Below, piece by piece: positions 11,605-22,409 of a stretch of 64,000 bases of DNA. Where the stretch lies: assembly GCA_022701365.1 (NCBI GenBank), contig JAKUHH010000150.1:744001-808000 (forward strand), read 5' to 3'. Made by a program: the position numbers and the translations under genes. Source of the stretch: Mycocentrospora acerina (Eukaryota; Ascomycota; Dothideomycetes; Pleosporales). How positions within the stretch are numbered: position 1 is the stretch's first letter; each line of letters opens with the position of its first letter. The notes beneath the pieces are model-generated. The model did no database searches. It saw only the letters and a list, made by a program, of their open reading frames with translations, and was not told where the DNA came from.

Positions 11605-12304
11605 GAGGGAGGGTTTTTTCAAATCAAAGAAAGACCGATGTGAAGATGTCTGGTTGAGTGCGAATCTTATGTGGAAGCTGGGGTGATTTGCGTGTTGGGG
11701 ATTCTGGCGATTAGAATAGACGGGCTGGAAGTGTTGTCTGAAGCGCATACCCCTTTCTGTAAAATCAAAGTCACCATTATAGATAGAACAAAGGAGTTGA
11801 TGTAGAAGTTTAAGATCCTTCGTACGTACAATTTCGATTTGAGCTATGGAGAAACACATGCATAAGAGATCTCGCCATGAGATGTCAAGTAGCAAATTAC
11901 CCTCTTTGCGTCCCCCCGTCCCCCAAAATTGACTCCATTGGATGCCCAGCACCGAAGCAATTCGCGAACACAATCTTCCATTAGTCCTTCTACACATGCG
12001 AGCTCATTTATTCAGCGCCCAAGCTGAAAGGAACGAAAAGAACACGAGACAACACAATCCCAAGGTCAACTTCAAGGTCAGTGTAAAATAACAATTCGCT
12101 CCAATAGATAGGAAGAGGAATAAAAAACAACGCTCATGCCCCTCCTGCTTTTCAAAGATGAGATGTCGTGTATACGGGCCTTTGTCTATCTGAGCCACAT
12201 GCAGCCGATTGAGTACATTTTTTATTTAAAGAAAAGAGAGAATTTGATAGACAGCGCTTTTACATGCACCGAAATATTGAGAAAAAAGTCCTTTAGGGCA
12301 ATGA
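11605..12304. other. Intergenic between convergent GNAT and aminomutase genes
   Basis: A 700-base spacer holding both 3' UTRs. Overlapping open frames on both strands show no recognisable protein. No repeat or RNA gene seen. Confidence 0.6.
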
Positions 12305-14381
12305 TTACGGGGTCGAGGCTCTCGTTATATTAGTAGGCCATGTATTGTTGATATGGAGTATGTCGCTTGGGACTGTGTTGGTCTGTAGCGGTGTACTGGA
12401 GTGTGGCCGGGAATCGTGCAGGTCGATATATAGTTTACTCGTGCTTTCGTTCGCCTTGTAGTCTTGCTGGTGAGGATGTTTTTGAGCAGCTAGGACAAGA
12501 TCTTGAGTAGGTAGAGGATATTCCGGTGTCTCATCTTGATCCACCTTCTCTTGCGGCTGGTGCTGGACAGGCGGTACTTGAACAATGTTCTGCTCCTCTA
12601 GTGTCTTCTTATGCATAAGCGCCTGTTCCTGCCGCTTTCTATGCTCCAATACATCCGTCTCTGTCACGGGTATAGGATCCCAGTAGGTATATGTCATCTT
12701 TCCTTTCTGACCTGGCAGACCGGGAGCTGTGTAAGTCGCCTCGCCTGTACTCTCATTGTATGTTTCGTAAGTGGACACCAGGCGCTTTCCTCCGCCGCCA
12801 GGAAGGTCAATTACAAAGGCTGGCATCATGAAACCGGATAGTGTGCCACGGCATTGCTTGTCGAGTTGAATGATTTCGCTGAGAGGTGTGCGAAGGTCTT
12901 CTATACCACTAACCATGTCACATTGGTAAATGTAGTACTGCATGTTAACATTAGAATATCTACACTCAGGACACACGAAATTGGAGGCAGGGGTAAGAAT
13001 CACATAAGCGATTTCGGTTTGGAGTGCAGTACTTACGGGCTGAATATTCATATCAGCAAGCTCTTTAATGAGTCCACTGAGCGCGTCGAAACTGTTGTTA
13101 ACCCCGTTCAAAAGAACCGACTGATTACGCACAACCACACCATGCTCATACAGGCGATTTGCGGCTTGTCTCGTAACCCATGTTATTTCATTGGTGTGAT
13201 TGAAATGAGTGTGAAGGCAAACCTGCTTTGCCATTTTTCGGCCTTGATTCGACAGCTCAATGAGTGTATCTGCCCAGGGATCTGACTTATCCAAAATGCG
13301 TCCTGGAGCGACAGCTAGTCCTTTTGAAGCAAACCGTATTCGACGAATGTGCGGAATACTGAGCAGTCTGGCAAATATTAGAAAAGACGACTAACAATAA
13401 AAAAGGGTTTAACTACTAACCGCTCACCAATGAGCTTGATATCCTCAGGCTGAAGATAGTAAGCGTCGCCGCCAGAGACAACGATGTCTTGCAGGTCGCT
13501 ATGTGTCTCAATATGCTGGAAGATAAGCTCCCATCGCCTGCGGCTAGGCTTTTGTGGTGATTTGGAGACAGTGCTAGTGTTTGTGCCAACCGCATATGAC
13601 CTTGTGCAGAACCGACAGTACACAGGACAAATCGAGGTCGCTGAAAAAGTCAGTACGAGGATATACACGGCTGATAATAGAAGGCATAATTGAGGAAACT
13701 TCTCAAGCAGGGCATAGAACAACTTACCCAAAAACAAAGCTCTGCCTGGATACCGATGAACCAAGCCGGGGACAGCTGAATAAGATTAGCACTATTCAAA
13801 TGTGACGGAAAAGGTACTTACGGCTGTCAGCTTCTTCATTCAGCGAGTCCAGCGTTAATTTCTTGTGGTCCTTGATATTGGCGCTTGCCAAAGGAAGAAA
13901 CTGTTTGCGGATCGGATCATCCAGGGGATTGTCCCAATCGATACGAGACAGAACTTGTGGTGTGAGCCGAATAGCCATGGGTGCCAACTTGAGAGCTTCT
14001 ACCACATCTTTGATGAAGTCCTGTTTAGTTTTGACTTTTTGGAGTAAAACATTCTTTGATGGGCCCAGATATTCAGGGAGCGCCTCGTTAAGAAATTTTT
14101 GCAGTTTCTTTCCTTCTGGAATAGTGTTGTAGACCTGATAAATGTCAAATACACTTCTTGACAGTTAAGATCTCGGATTGGGAGATTTCACATACTTGCC
14201 ATCGATATGAAATGAATTCTTCAGGTGAAACGTCTTTCCATGGTTCAATATGATCCCAGTAGCGCTCCCTATTTGTGTCCCTAAGCGTTGATTGTGTTCG
14301 GCAGTGTGGTGGTAGGCGTGTAGTCCAGAAGGACTTTGATCGTAATGCCAAGTTTATGGCTCTTCCACTTGATGAAACCAT
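12305..14381 (-). CDS. Lysine 2,3-aminomutase family radical SAM/PLP enzyme
   Basis: The known family interconverts L-alpha-lysine and L-beta-lysine using a [4Fe-4S] cluster, S-adenosylmethionine and PLP. Six exons: complement(join(12305..12937,13037..13367,13421..13640,13728..13775,13822..14134,14135+61..14381)), i.e. the last exon is 14196..14381; 576 aa. Introns are 99, 53, 87, 46 and 61 nt. The radical SAM motif is C187-x3-C191-x2-C194 (CPVYCRFCTR). The PLP-lysine motif is DLPGGGGK with K417. D373 (YQCDM), D410 and R196 match the known lysine-binding Asp293, Asp330 and Arg134 of the Clostridium enzyme; the D373-K417 spacing (44) is the same. The residues after CTR are SY rather than the common RR. 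The 99-nt intron is a multiple of three without stops, so it can be misread as coding; removing it restores NIQP-YYIYQCDM. The first 30 residues are basic and serine-rich and could target mitochondria. A tail of about 80 residues follows the catalytic core. Confidence 0.92.
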
Positions 14382-15743
14382 ATTCTGTGTAGATACCAAT
14401 GATTTACAGACAAAGTTGAGCTGTTGATGACTTGGGTTCGTAGGGAGAAGAAAATTATGAATAGAAGAAGAGAATTTGTGTTCTGGAGCACTCTAGTATT
14501 TAAGAGAATATGCTTTGATTCATGAATGTTGTGCTACTTTGGAATCAATAGTGTAGTCAACCGCCCGTTTAAATAGGACTATATTGTGTTACGGGCGTGC
14601 AAGATGGATCGGACGAGTGTAGCTTGCAAACAACCCATTGATTTGGGTGTGATATAGACTATATAGGGGATATAAGATAGGCGTAAGGAGTGTAGCTTAG
14701 TGTTGACCTAGATCACCGACCTGAACTCAATGTGAGTCTAGTGGCCCACCTTCTTCTCTGACTGCATTTGTCATGGCTGTTTGAATAAGTGAATTTCCTT
14801 TGTGTCACCCTGGACTTTTGTTTTTGATGACAGTAGACCAGAGACGTTACTGAGCGATGCCTCGAGAGGAAAAGTCAAAGAACATCTCAGCAAAGTCCTG
14901 CTCAGCACGGTCATATTAGAACTTGCTACAGGACTACACGTATCTTTCGAACATGCTCCTTACGCGTAACGCGGTAGTCAGTATAACGCGCGATACATAG
15001 CGGCTTTATGCAGTACAGAGGTGGAGGCATGTCTAGCCGAGCCGCCACTCAACGGCAGATGCTGACTTGCTGACTTGCTGAGTGGTTGGGATGGATAGAA
15101 TGTCCGGAACGATACAACACATGGCTGTGAACCTGTCTGGCTAAACGGCGATTGAACCAGAAGTAGAAATAACTGGAGACGTCCCGGACCCGCGCCTCCT
15201 GCGAATAAGAAGGTAAGAGTCTGTCCTCCGGAGAGTCTCGGTTCTCGCGACACTGCAGGCATTCGAGTGCAGTGATGCAGTGATGCAGCGATGCAGCGCC
15301 ATGGAGGCCCGGGGACCCGTTTCCAGGGCGCGTAAATTACCTAACGGGACTGGCTGGACAAGTGACAGCGGGGGCTATGGAAAAGCAATTCTCCCACTTG
15401 AACAGGACCGAAGAGCCCCCTGTTGCGGCTGGCGATGGAACTGGTGGGCACAGACAGAGTGTGGAGGAGAGGGCACATCCAGCACGCAGTCCGAGCAAGG
15501 CCAGCAAGGCCAGCATACGCAGTGGAGAACAGACGGAAAACACAACATGTCGCGCGAGGAAAGCTACAGTTGTTGGCAGCACCATTTGCGGCGTGCAACG
15601 AGCCGTTCTGGGGGACGGACGTGAAGACAGGTCGTCGCTTCCACGGCCCACGCCAAGCCCAACAATGACCTCAGTCGTCCAATGCCCCAACCGTGTCACC
15701 CAATTCCCAACATCCTCAGCTTTCCACATTACGCCCTTGCATC
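14382..15743. other. Intergenic, divergent promoters of aminomutase and GET2 genes
   Basis: A 1362-base spacer between divergent genes. It holds A/T-rich patches near 14490 and 14645-14670 that could serve as TATA elements for the minus-strand gene, and a small direct repeat at 15265-15297. Long open frames over 14978-15700 lack any family similarity and are probably chance. Confidence 0.55.
15265..15297. repeat. Short tandem repeat of gatgcagt-like units
   Basis: Four near-copies of an 8-base unit (gtgcagtgatgcagtgatgc and onward). Directly visible; no function proposed. Confidence 0.7.
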
Positions 15744-16765
15744 ATGGACGAGTCTGCCACCCCTGCCCCAGGCGACACACCCGGAGAGTCGCCTGCCCAA
15801 AAACAAGCTCGCCTGCGGCGCGAGCGGCGCGCAGCCAAACTCACCACAGGCGGGGCATCGCGACTCCAGCAGATCACAGCGCTGCAGGGGGGCCCGCCCC
15901 GAGATCTGAGCGAGCTGCAGAAGGATGTACCAGGTACGGAGGCAGGAGTAGCACCAGACGGGCTGCGGCTGACTGCATCACAGTCAAACCACCCTCTTCA
16001 GATTTGACACCAGCAGCTTCGGGAACTGCCACACCAGACCCAGACGAGATAGACATCTCACAGCACCACTACGCACCCGCCTCACAACCCCGCCTGCCTT
16101 CGCCCTTTGCCTTTGAGGGTGACTCGCCGGGTCCCTTTGGCCCCGGGCAGGGCGGCGACCCGTCTCAGGACCCAATGATGGCCATGCTGCAGCAGATGAT
16201 GGGCGGCGGCGGTATGCCTGGAATGCCTGGAATGCCAGGCGCCCCCGGTGGGTCAGCAGGTGGACAGCCTGGCATGCCACCAGGTATGCCCTCAGGAATG
16301 GCCGACATGTTTGCCGCAATGCAAGGCGGTTCCGCCGCTGAGCCATCGCCAACACAGTCGTCTGCCTGGATCTGGCGCCTGGTACACTCGCTGTTCTCGC
16401 TTGCCCTTGCTGTCTACATTGTCTTCAAGACACCCTTCTCAGGCTCAAAACAGTCACGCGACCTTGTCGTTGCGGACGACTGGACAGTCGAATCCACACC
16501 TGCAGACTCGTTCGCACACTTCTTCTACCTCTTTGCAACATTCGAGGTGGCCATGCAATCATCACGCTATTTCATCGAGAAGGGTCAATTACAAGGAAGT
16601 GGCATTCTCAGCACCGTTGCGGGTATACTGCCTGCGCCATACGGGGGCTATGTGAGAACCGTTGGCCGGTATGGTGTCATTTGGAAGACAGTCGTGAGTG
16701 ACGCCATGGTGGTGGTGTTTGTACTGGGCGCTACGACATGGTGGAAAGGTGCTGCTCTCTCATGA
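15744..16765 (+). CDS. get2: GET complex subunit Get2 (CAML-like)
   Basis: Membrane subunit of the Get1-Get2 ER receptor that captures Get3 loaded with tail-anchored proteins. Join(15744..15933,16002..16765), 317 aa, one 68-nt intron. The N-terminal cytosolic part carries the basic Get3-binding motif KQARLRRERRAAKL at about residues 20-33. A long Pro/Gly/Met-rich linker (MPGMPGMPGAPGG) follows. Three hydrophobic C-terminal segments lie at about residues 185-204 (WIWRLVHSLFSLALAVYIVF), 230-247 (FAHFFYLFATFEVAMQ) and 296-312 (AMVVVFVLGATTWW). This order is the Get2 plan. The start is the ATG at 15744 because the basic motif must be close to the N-terminus. A longer in-frame reading that begins at 15362 runs through the intron and is not favoured. 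Confidence 0.88.
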
Positions 16766-17467
16766 GAATTACTTGCGCTTCTCGTGTATGTAAACTAATA
16801 GCATGACACTACACCGCTGGCCTGAATTTCTTCCTTTAATTGACCACAGAACAACGACCCTAGTCCCGGCCCAGTGGTTGAACGCAAAGAAACTGCATAC
16901 ATGACTTGTTTTGCCAGGTACAAATGTGTCCACCGTCACACGTGAACAAGGCACATGGTTTCTCAACAATGCTCTGATTTGCACATTAGGCTAACCTGCG
17001 GGAGCGGTACACACGGCAGCTGTGCAGCTCGGAAGCGATGGTAACACACGGCATGTGCCATGTTGGCCGGCGAGAAAACGTTCCAAGGAACTGGTTCCAT
17101 GAGGCTGCCAATCGACCTACGCGCTGGCAATTCTCGTTCTTGTAGTACGTCAACGATTTTTTTTTCAGTGGTTCTCGTCTCAGTCTACAAACGGGCAGAC
17201 GCATTGCAGGAGTTGGTGATGGCCAATTGAGATGCACTACCTTTGTTTTTTTGTTTTTTTTGGTGGTCTGACGTCCAAAAAAATGACGCTTCATATATCA
17301 TTTCGTGTCATTTTACCGTGCACCCGCTTGTTTTGTGCTTTCGCCATGTACCCCAAGTATACTACTACTACATATGTTGTACACTCCTACTCGCCACCCT
17401 TGTCTAGTCTATCCGCCTCCTATCTACACCGCATCATGCCAGGTGAGAAATGACCCCCGCTTCCTTC
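16766..17467. other. Intergenic between convergent GET2 and mL61 genes
   Basis: A 702-base spacer with homopolymer runs (T-runs near 17159 and 17240-17260). It should hold both 3' UTRs. No gene is supported. Confidence 0.6.
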
Positions 17468-18275
17468 CTAGTTTGCTGCTGGGACCTCTCCCCTCGCCAA
17501 CTTGAGCAGCTCGGCTTCTCTCCTCTCTGCAAGAAGCTTCTCCCGCACTAAGACACGGTCCTTTTCACTGCGCTCTTTAAACTCCTTGATTTCAGCCATC
17601 TCCTGAATCTCCTGTATCGTGGGCTTGATCTCTGTGGCGCCTGACTTGGCGACAAATGCTTCCAGGATTTCGTGCTCGACCTGGTCTTTGATGTTGATGG
17701 TGTGTGTGGGTGCATCTTTGCCTGCTGTTGCGGGCGTCGTTGTTGTTGTCGATGTTGCTAGTGGTGTTTCGGTGGATGGTGCCGCTGTTGATGTGGAGGA
17801 CTTCATGTAGATGTGCAGTAGCGAGGGCCCATCGGGGTTGTTGTGTCGCAAGACTTCTATGGGGATGGACGGGTTACGGTACTTTATCCGAGGCAGTACT
17901 TCGCGCCAGAATCGCCTGTTCAAGGTGTGAGTTGGGGGTGTCCATCGGTTTTGGGATGGGAGGGGGAAGGTGTGTACCGTGCGCCTTGGTGGCCGCCGTA
18001 GATCTTTGTGTTGAATTCTAGCCCAATTTTAGAGACCTCTTTGGGCAGTGTGAGAGCGCCGGGTCCACATCTTATCCAGAGAAGCTGTTTGTAGCGTGTC
18101 AGTGTTGTTCGTCTCCATTGTGTGTGCGAGAGTTGCAGGCGGCGCTTTCGGAGGTGGATGCGGAGTTTCGTACCTTCTGTGAGGGTTGTCAGCCTTGTCC
18201 AATCATCGCAAGGATATATCAATATATCTCGCCTACCTCATGGAGCTTGCGCATGCGTTTTATTATGTTCACCAT
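17468..18275 (-). CDS. mrp49: Mitochondrial large-subunit ribosomal protein mL61 (Mrp49)
   Basis: Structural protein of the mitochondrial 54S ribosomal subunit, of the L51/S25/CI-B8 thioredoxin-like fold. Three exons: complement(join(17468..17915,17978..18084,18237..18275)), 197 aa, introns of 62 and 152 nt. It starts MVNIIKRMRKLHE, continues LLWIRCGPGALTLPKEVSKI, then GLEFNTKIYGGHQGARRFWR and EVLPRIKYRNPSIPIEV, the conserved core. The C-terminal half is a Ser/Thr/Pro linker followed by a charged predicted coiled coil (QEIQEMAEIKEFKERSEKDR). The 152-nt first intron contains an internal AG and a following GT, so an alternative short exon is possible. The simple removal gives the expected family sequence. 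The extra C-terminal coil is typical of filamentous-fungal members. Confidence 0.88.
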
Positions 18276-18670
18276 GGTTGCTGTGTTGTGCTGTCAAGTT
18301 GCATGTGGATTTGCGGAGTTCAATCGTCGCGAGATTTTGGGATCCAGTTTAGCGCGCTTTCATCTTGGCATTGAAGTGGAGGTGTTTATGGGACAAACAA
18401 AGATGAAGTATAATAACATGAAATAATATTTTCAAAATTGCTAGACGCCCTCCCAGATTTGAGCTAGCAGAGCCAAGTCGTGGTCTGTCATAGATCTCAC
18501 GCCTGGACTAGTATTCCACCCCTCCATCGTAAAGGCCAGCCAGCCGTAAGCCAAGATGAAAGTCAACCAAATTACGACCCAATATGTACCACCATCCATT
18601 ACACCATCTCGATAAGAATTTCATTCTATATCTAAAAATGGCGAAACCTCAGAAAGTGTGGATATGACAT
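18276..18670. other. Intergenic between two minus-strand genes
   Basis: A 395-base spacer that should contain the mL61 promoter and the 3' UTR of the next gene. No other feature is seen. Confidence 0.6.
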
Positions 18671-19507
18671 CTACTGCGGCGCGGCCGGTGCAGCCCGCTG
18701 AGGAGCGCCTGGGTTCATACGCTTGCCCCTGCGAGATTGTTAGTCTATGCATGTTAAGTTGAGAGGGCTTTCTTACATGAACGACCTGCTAAGGAACGAA
18801 ACAGCAATCATAGGCACCCACGAGGGCATCTTAGCCATAGCCCAGCTGGCATAGCCAAAGGGAACAGCTAGCTGGTATTGTTGCATCAGACCGTTGAATG
18901 GGTGGAAAATACCCTCATACGGCTCAACCTTCTGAATCTCGTTGTCCACAATCAGCTCCTTGAAGGTCTCGGCCGTGGTCGAGGTGCGGTTCAGCGGGCT
19001 GTAGCGGACCGTGGGGACGGGCGCAGACTGGTCGGCCAGGGGCTTGGGGACCTGGAAGTAGTAGAGCGACGGGGCGCCGACGGACCACGAGTTGCAGAGG
19101 ATGTTCTCAACCTCGCAGTCAAGTAGGGCGAACTTAGGCGCATTGGGAGCCGCGGCGAGGATAGGCAGCGATGCGTTCCAGGCCTTATCGGCCGTGTCGC
19201 AGAAGCCGTAGCACGTCGAGTTGCCGCCAGTGATGTAGATGAGCCAGTCTTGCGTCGTCGGTGTGCTCACAGTGGGGTCGACCGTCAGTGTCTCCTTCCA
19301 GTTCTCGAGGGTGAGAGGGTACTGGATGGCCTCTACAACCTTGGCTGCCACCTTCTCGACGGGAGCTGACGGCGCGGCCGGGACGACCGAGGATACGGCC
19401 GCCGTCGCCTTGTTGAAGAAGCCCTTGACCTTCTCAAGCAGAGGAATCTGCTCCTGGGCGACGGTGAGTGCCGGCAGGGCGAGAAGAAGCGTCGACGAGT
19501 AGCGCAT
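18671..19507 (-). CDS. Conserved fungal secretory-pathway (ER) protein, thioredoxin-like region
   Basis: No function is established that I can name. Complement(join(18671..18728,18777..19507)), 262 aa, 48-nt intron; splicing replaces an early stop (SRSFM-TAA) with SRSFMGKRMNPGAPQRAAPA. Residues 1-17 (MRYSSTLLLALPALTVA) are a clear signal peptide. A helical Ala/Val stretch follows. The central domain DWLIYITGGNSTCYGFCDTA...NAPKFALLDCEVENILCNSW looks like a thioredoxin fold: beta strand, cysteine pair in CxxxC spacing, then a second strand with LLDCE and a later Cys. Three N-glycosylation sequons are visible (NST, NAS, NRT). A weakly hydrophobic stretch near the end (MPSWVPMIAVSFLSRSF) may be a membrane anchor before a basic tail. 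The usual redox CxxC is absent, so disulphide exchange is doubtful. Confidence 0.85.
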
Positions 19508-20205
19508 CGTGGTGGTGGTGGCTGTGGTGGTGATGGAGTGGTTGTTGAGGGGAGGCTTGCTGCCGGATGATGTAAATACTCAGGGTCCCTGGTCGCGCAA
19601 TGTGGGGAAAGTTGACACAGTGACAGCGAGCTAATGTGGCGGGGTTCAAAGGAGCGGCAGAAAAAGGAAACACGCGTCTGCAGGCAACGACGTCGATGCT
19701 TTGGTCGTTTGGATTGTTGTTGGACGGAGCAGCAGCAGACGTGCAGAATAGGGAGGACAGCTAACCCTTACCGTCGACCGTTCTCGTGTCCTTGGCAGTG
19801 AAGCTTGGGGCCTAGAATTGCGTGTGCTCTATCCACACATCCACCCATCTGCGACAGCCTGTCTTTGAGAAGTGCACAGGCTCAAATATTTTGAGAAGTC
19901 AGGATGATGTTCCAATTCTCTGTCTCTGGAGGATTCCTATCCGACTACGACACACAAAATGAACTGGCCATCTACTAGTCACCCCTATTCTTGTCCTCAC
20001 TGCGTACATTATTCCAATTCCAATTCCAGCTCGGCACTGCAACATACTCAGCCATATTTGCAAATACGTCGACGCTGTTGACGCTCATTAGAATTGAACG
20101 ATGAGCCGTTGAGCTATCTGCTTTCATGATCCATCAGCATGGTCAGGGGCGCAAGAGGTATGCGTAGGCAACAACAATGCATCCACACCATCCACCAACA
20201 CTCAC
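19508..20205. other. Intergenic
   Basis: A 698-base spacer: promoter of the ER protein gene and 3' region of the basic hypothetical gene, both on the minus strand. No feature beyond that is seen. Confidence 0.6.
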
Positions 20206-21819
20206 TCAGTTGTCCCGCCAACCACTCTCTAAAATCCCAGTCAAGGTTCGTGGTTCTCCGTCTCCATCTCCTGGTTCAAACCAATTGCACATCAGCAGGT
20301 GCTTTACCTCTGGTCTGTATTTTGAACCCTTACCTTGTTCTTGCTCCATTTCTTGCTCTTCGACTGCTTGCGCATGTTCGACTGCTTCGACTCCACAGCT
20401 ATGTGATGTTGTTGAGTAAGTTGGCTTACTTGCTTGTTCAACCCTTTTAAGGTCTGTTTGCAAGGGAGATATAGAGGGTGGGCGAGAGAGAACAGATGAG
20501 CTCATTGGAGTTGGCGTCGATAAAGGGACATAAATTGGTTGTGGTGAGCGAGATGGCACTGGTACGAGAAGTGGTGAATATCCATTTCTTTTTTGAACGC
20601 TAAAAGGAGTGACAGTGATCTTGGGTGGTTCTCGGAATGGAGTGGGAGGCCGAGGAGGTTGCCATAAAGATGTGGACAACGCTAATGGTACTTCTTCAGT
20701 AACCAGAACAGACTGCCATCCAACTTGATCTGTCAGCGAAGAGTTTGAGACTGTTAAGACTACTGGCGAATCACCAGGCTGCTGTTGCCTTCCAATTCCT
20801 CCTGTCACACCTCTGTCGTCTCGAGAGCGATGTCCATCAGTCCCGCCACTTCGCTTTATCCTTGTAATAGTATCAGTTCCAATCTTCTTTTGATCTCTTA
20901 TGGACAACTCATGCCTCCAGCCATGATCTCGTTTCTGTAGTTTCTCATTCCCTTTTGATTTCGCTTCAACTCTCTTCTCCCTCCAGCTATCTATGTGTTT
21001 TTCTAGCATTCCTTTTGATCGCAGCCCTGTCTCCTGCTCCGCTTTTGCATTTTTGTACGTGTTCACTGCGTTTGCGAAAAATCCTAGTGTTGGACTTTTT
21101 GTAAGATTGTGCTTCGGCAGGCCGCCAGATGATGTTTTCCCACGACCAGCTAGTGGTAAAAATGAAGAGTGAGAAGCTTCTACGTGGTTTGTGGGTAGGT
21201 TGGGTTGTTCTTTGCGTCTTCTACTTTTTACGTGAGGTGCGGAGTTTGTTTCGGTGGCAGACTGCGCATCCGATGGTCTTGAAAGGTACCTTGGTCTTTG
21301 GTCACCGTCGAAATGGGTACTGTTCGGCCATCCCTCATCACCAGCCCTCATGAGACGCAAGTCATGGCAGCTGGTTCTCTCTCTAGTAGGATCAGCAACA
21401 CTACTATCCACTTCTAGTCGCTTTCGATTGTCACCCCTTCTTCGTTTCTCTCCGGATTGACGTCTCCTCGAGTCCTCTCCTTCACTCCTCCTACGAGACT
21501 CACCATGATTCCTACTCTTAGAAGTGTGCCTCTGACGCCTCTCCCGCAATCCGCCGTGCTCATTCCTCTCTCTCGATCTATGGCGGCGTTCGCTACGTGA
21601 CTTTCTACCATGTCTACCTTTCTCGCCTCGTTCACCCTGCTCTTTCATCTCCATCTTGTGGTCGCGATAGATCTTCACCGCCTCAACCACCCCTTCGAGG
21701 AGAAGTCTACCTGTCCCAACGCGAGCGAGTTCAGGGTTGCGCGGCCGGTTGCCGGTCATGAGTTCTTGAAGTTGGGTTTGGACCTGCCTGCGGTAGGTTT
21801 CGGAGGCCTTGTTAGGCAT
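20206..21819 (-). CDS. Hypothetical basic low-complexity protein
   Basis: Unrecognised single-exon gene of 537 aa. Residues 1-60 (MPNKASETYRRQVQTQLQELM onward, to VVEAVKIYRDH) look like a short helical domain. Residues about 60-150 are extremely rich in Arg, Ser and Glu with SR/RS-like pairs, suggesting an RNA- or chromatin-associated, disordered protein. A second helical stretch (GFFANAVNTYKNAKAEQETG, then SKGMLEKHIDSWREKRVEAK) lies near residue 250. The C-terminal half is Pro/Ser/Thr rich. No signal peptide or membrane segment. The start is the first ATG of the frame. It lies 590 bases from PGA2, both on the minus strand. Its length and uninterrupted frame argue for a real gene. Confidence 0.75.
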   Translation of the reverse strand: MPNKASETYRRQVQTQLQELMTGNRPRNPELARVGTGRLLLEGVVEAVKIYRDHKMEMKEQGERGEKGRHGRKSRSERRHRSRERNEHGGLRERRQRHTSKSRNHGESRRRSEGEDSRRRQSGEKRRRGDNRKRLEVDSSVADPTRERTSCHDLRLMRAGDEGWPNSTHFDGDQRPRYLSRPSDAQSATETNSAPHVKSRRRKEQPNLPTNHVEASHSSFLPLAGRGKTSSGGLPKHNLTKSPTLGFFANAVNTYKNAKAEQETGLRSKGMLEKHIDSWREKRVEAKSKGNEKLQKRDHGWRHELSIRDQKKIGTDTITRIKRSGGTDGHRSRDDRGVTGGIGRQQQPGDSPVVLTVSNSSLTDQVGWQSVLVTEEVPLALSTSLWQPPRPPTPFREPPKITVTPFSVQKRNGYSPLLVPVPSRSPQPIYVPLSTPTPMSSSVLSRPPSISPLQTDLKRVEQASKPTYSTTSHSCGVEAVEHAQAVEEQEMEQEQGKGSKYRPEVKHLLMCNWFEPGDGDGEPRTLTGILESGWRDN

Positions 21820-22409
21820 GAGTACGTGTGATCAGATTCGAGGCAGTGGATGCAAGGCGTGATATACAATAAGCGGGAAGACGTGAATGGAGCTGTGTAG
21901 GGACTATGAAGAAGGAGAGTTTGTGATTGTTGATTGTCACATTCAGTTATGTGCGATTGTTGGGTACATGACTGGACTCGTGAAAGGAGGGTAACTGAAT
22001 GATATGATTAGGTGAATTCGAGGTAATAAAGCGAATTTGATATTAATGTGTAAACGCAGCGGGTCTTGTTATTTCCATACTTGGTCGTCTCACGATCAAT
22101 AGGTCACCTCGAACAGTCACGCATAGCCACTAGAAGTGATCACAGTCTTCTTCAACATTTATTAAACTCTTCTTTAGCTGTGTAATTATTCAATGGATCA
22201 GATTGCATTTACGTGATGTTGGTAAATAGCACAGGCTGGTGAGGTTGTCGAGACACATGTCAAAAGCCGTCCACTACTTCACAACTATCATCTGCTGCCA
22301 TCCAACCAAAGGCATGATCATCGTTTTCGTACCACCATTACTCAGAAATGCGTTTGCCTATCCTGTATAATCTCCACCCAAACGCCTCCCATAACCCCAA
22401 CACTCTAGA
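21820..22409. other. Intergenic, upstream of the basic hypothetical gene
   Basis: A 590-base A/T-rich spacer between two minus-strand genes. Promoter and 3' UTR content is expected. No motif is certain. Confidence 0.55.

Noticed and set aside
12938..13036. Continuous reading through the last aminomutase intron
   Set aside because: The 99-nt segment has no stop and is a multiple of three, but has clear GT...CAG ends, and its removal restores the family sequence NIQPYYIYQCDM.
15362..15743. In-frame upstream extension of the GET2 reading
   Set aside because: It runs into the intron-containing frame, has no conserved content, and would bury the Get3-binding motif, which must be N-terminal.
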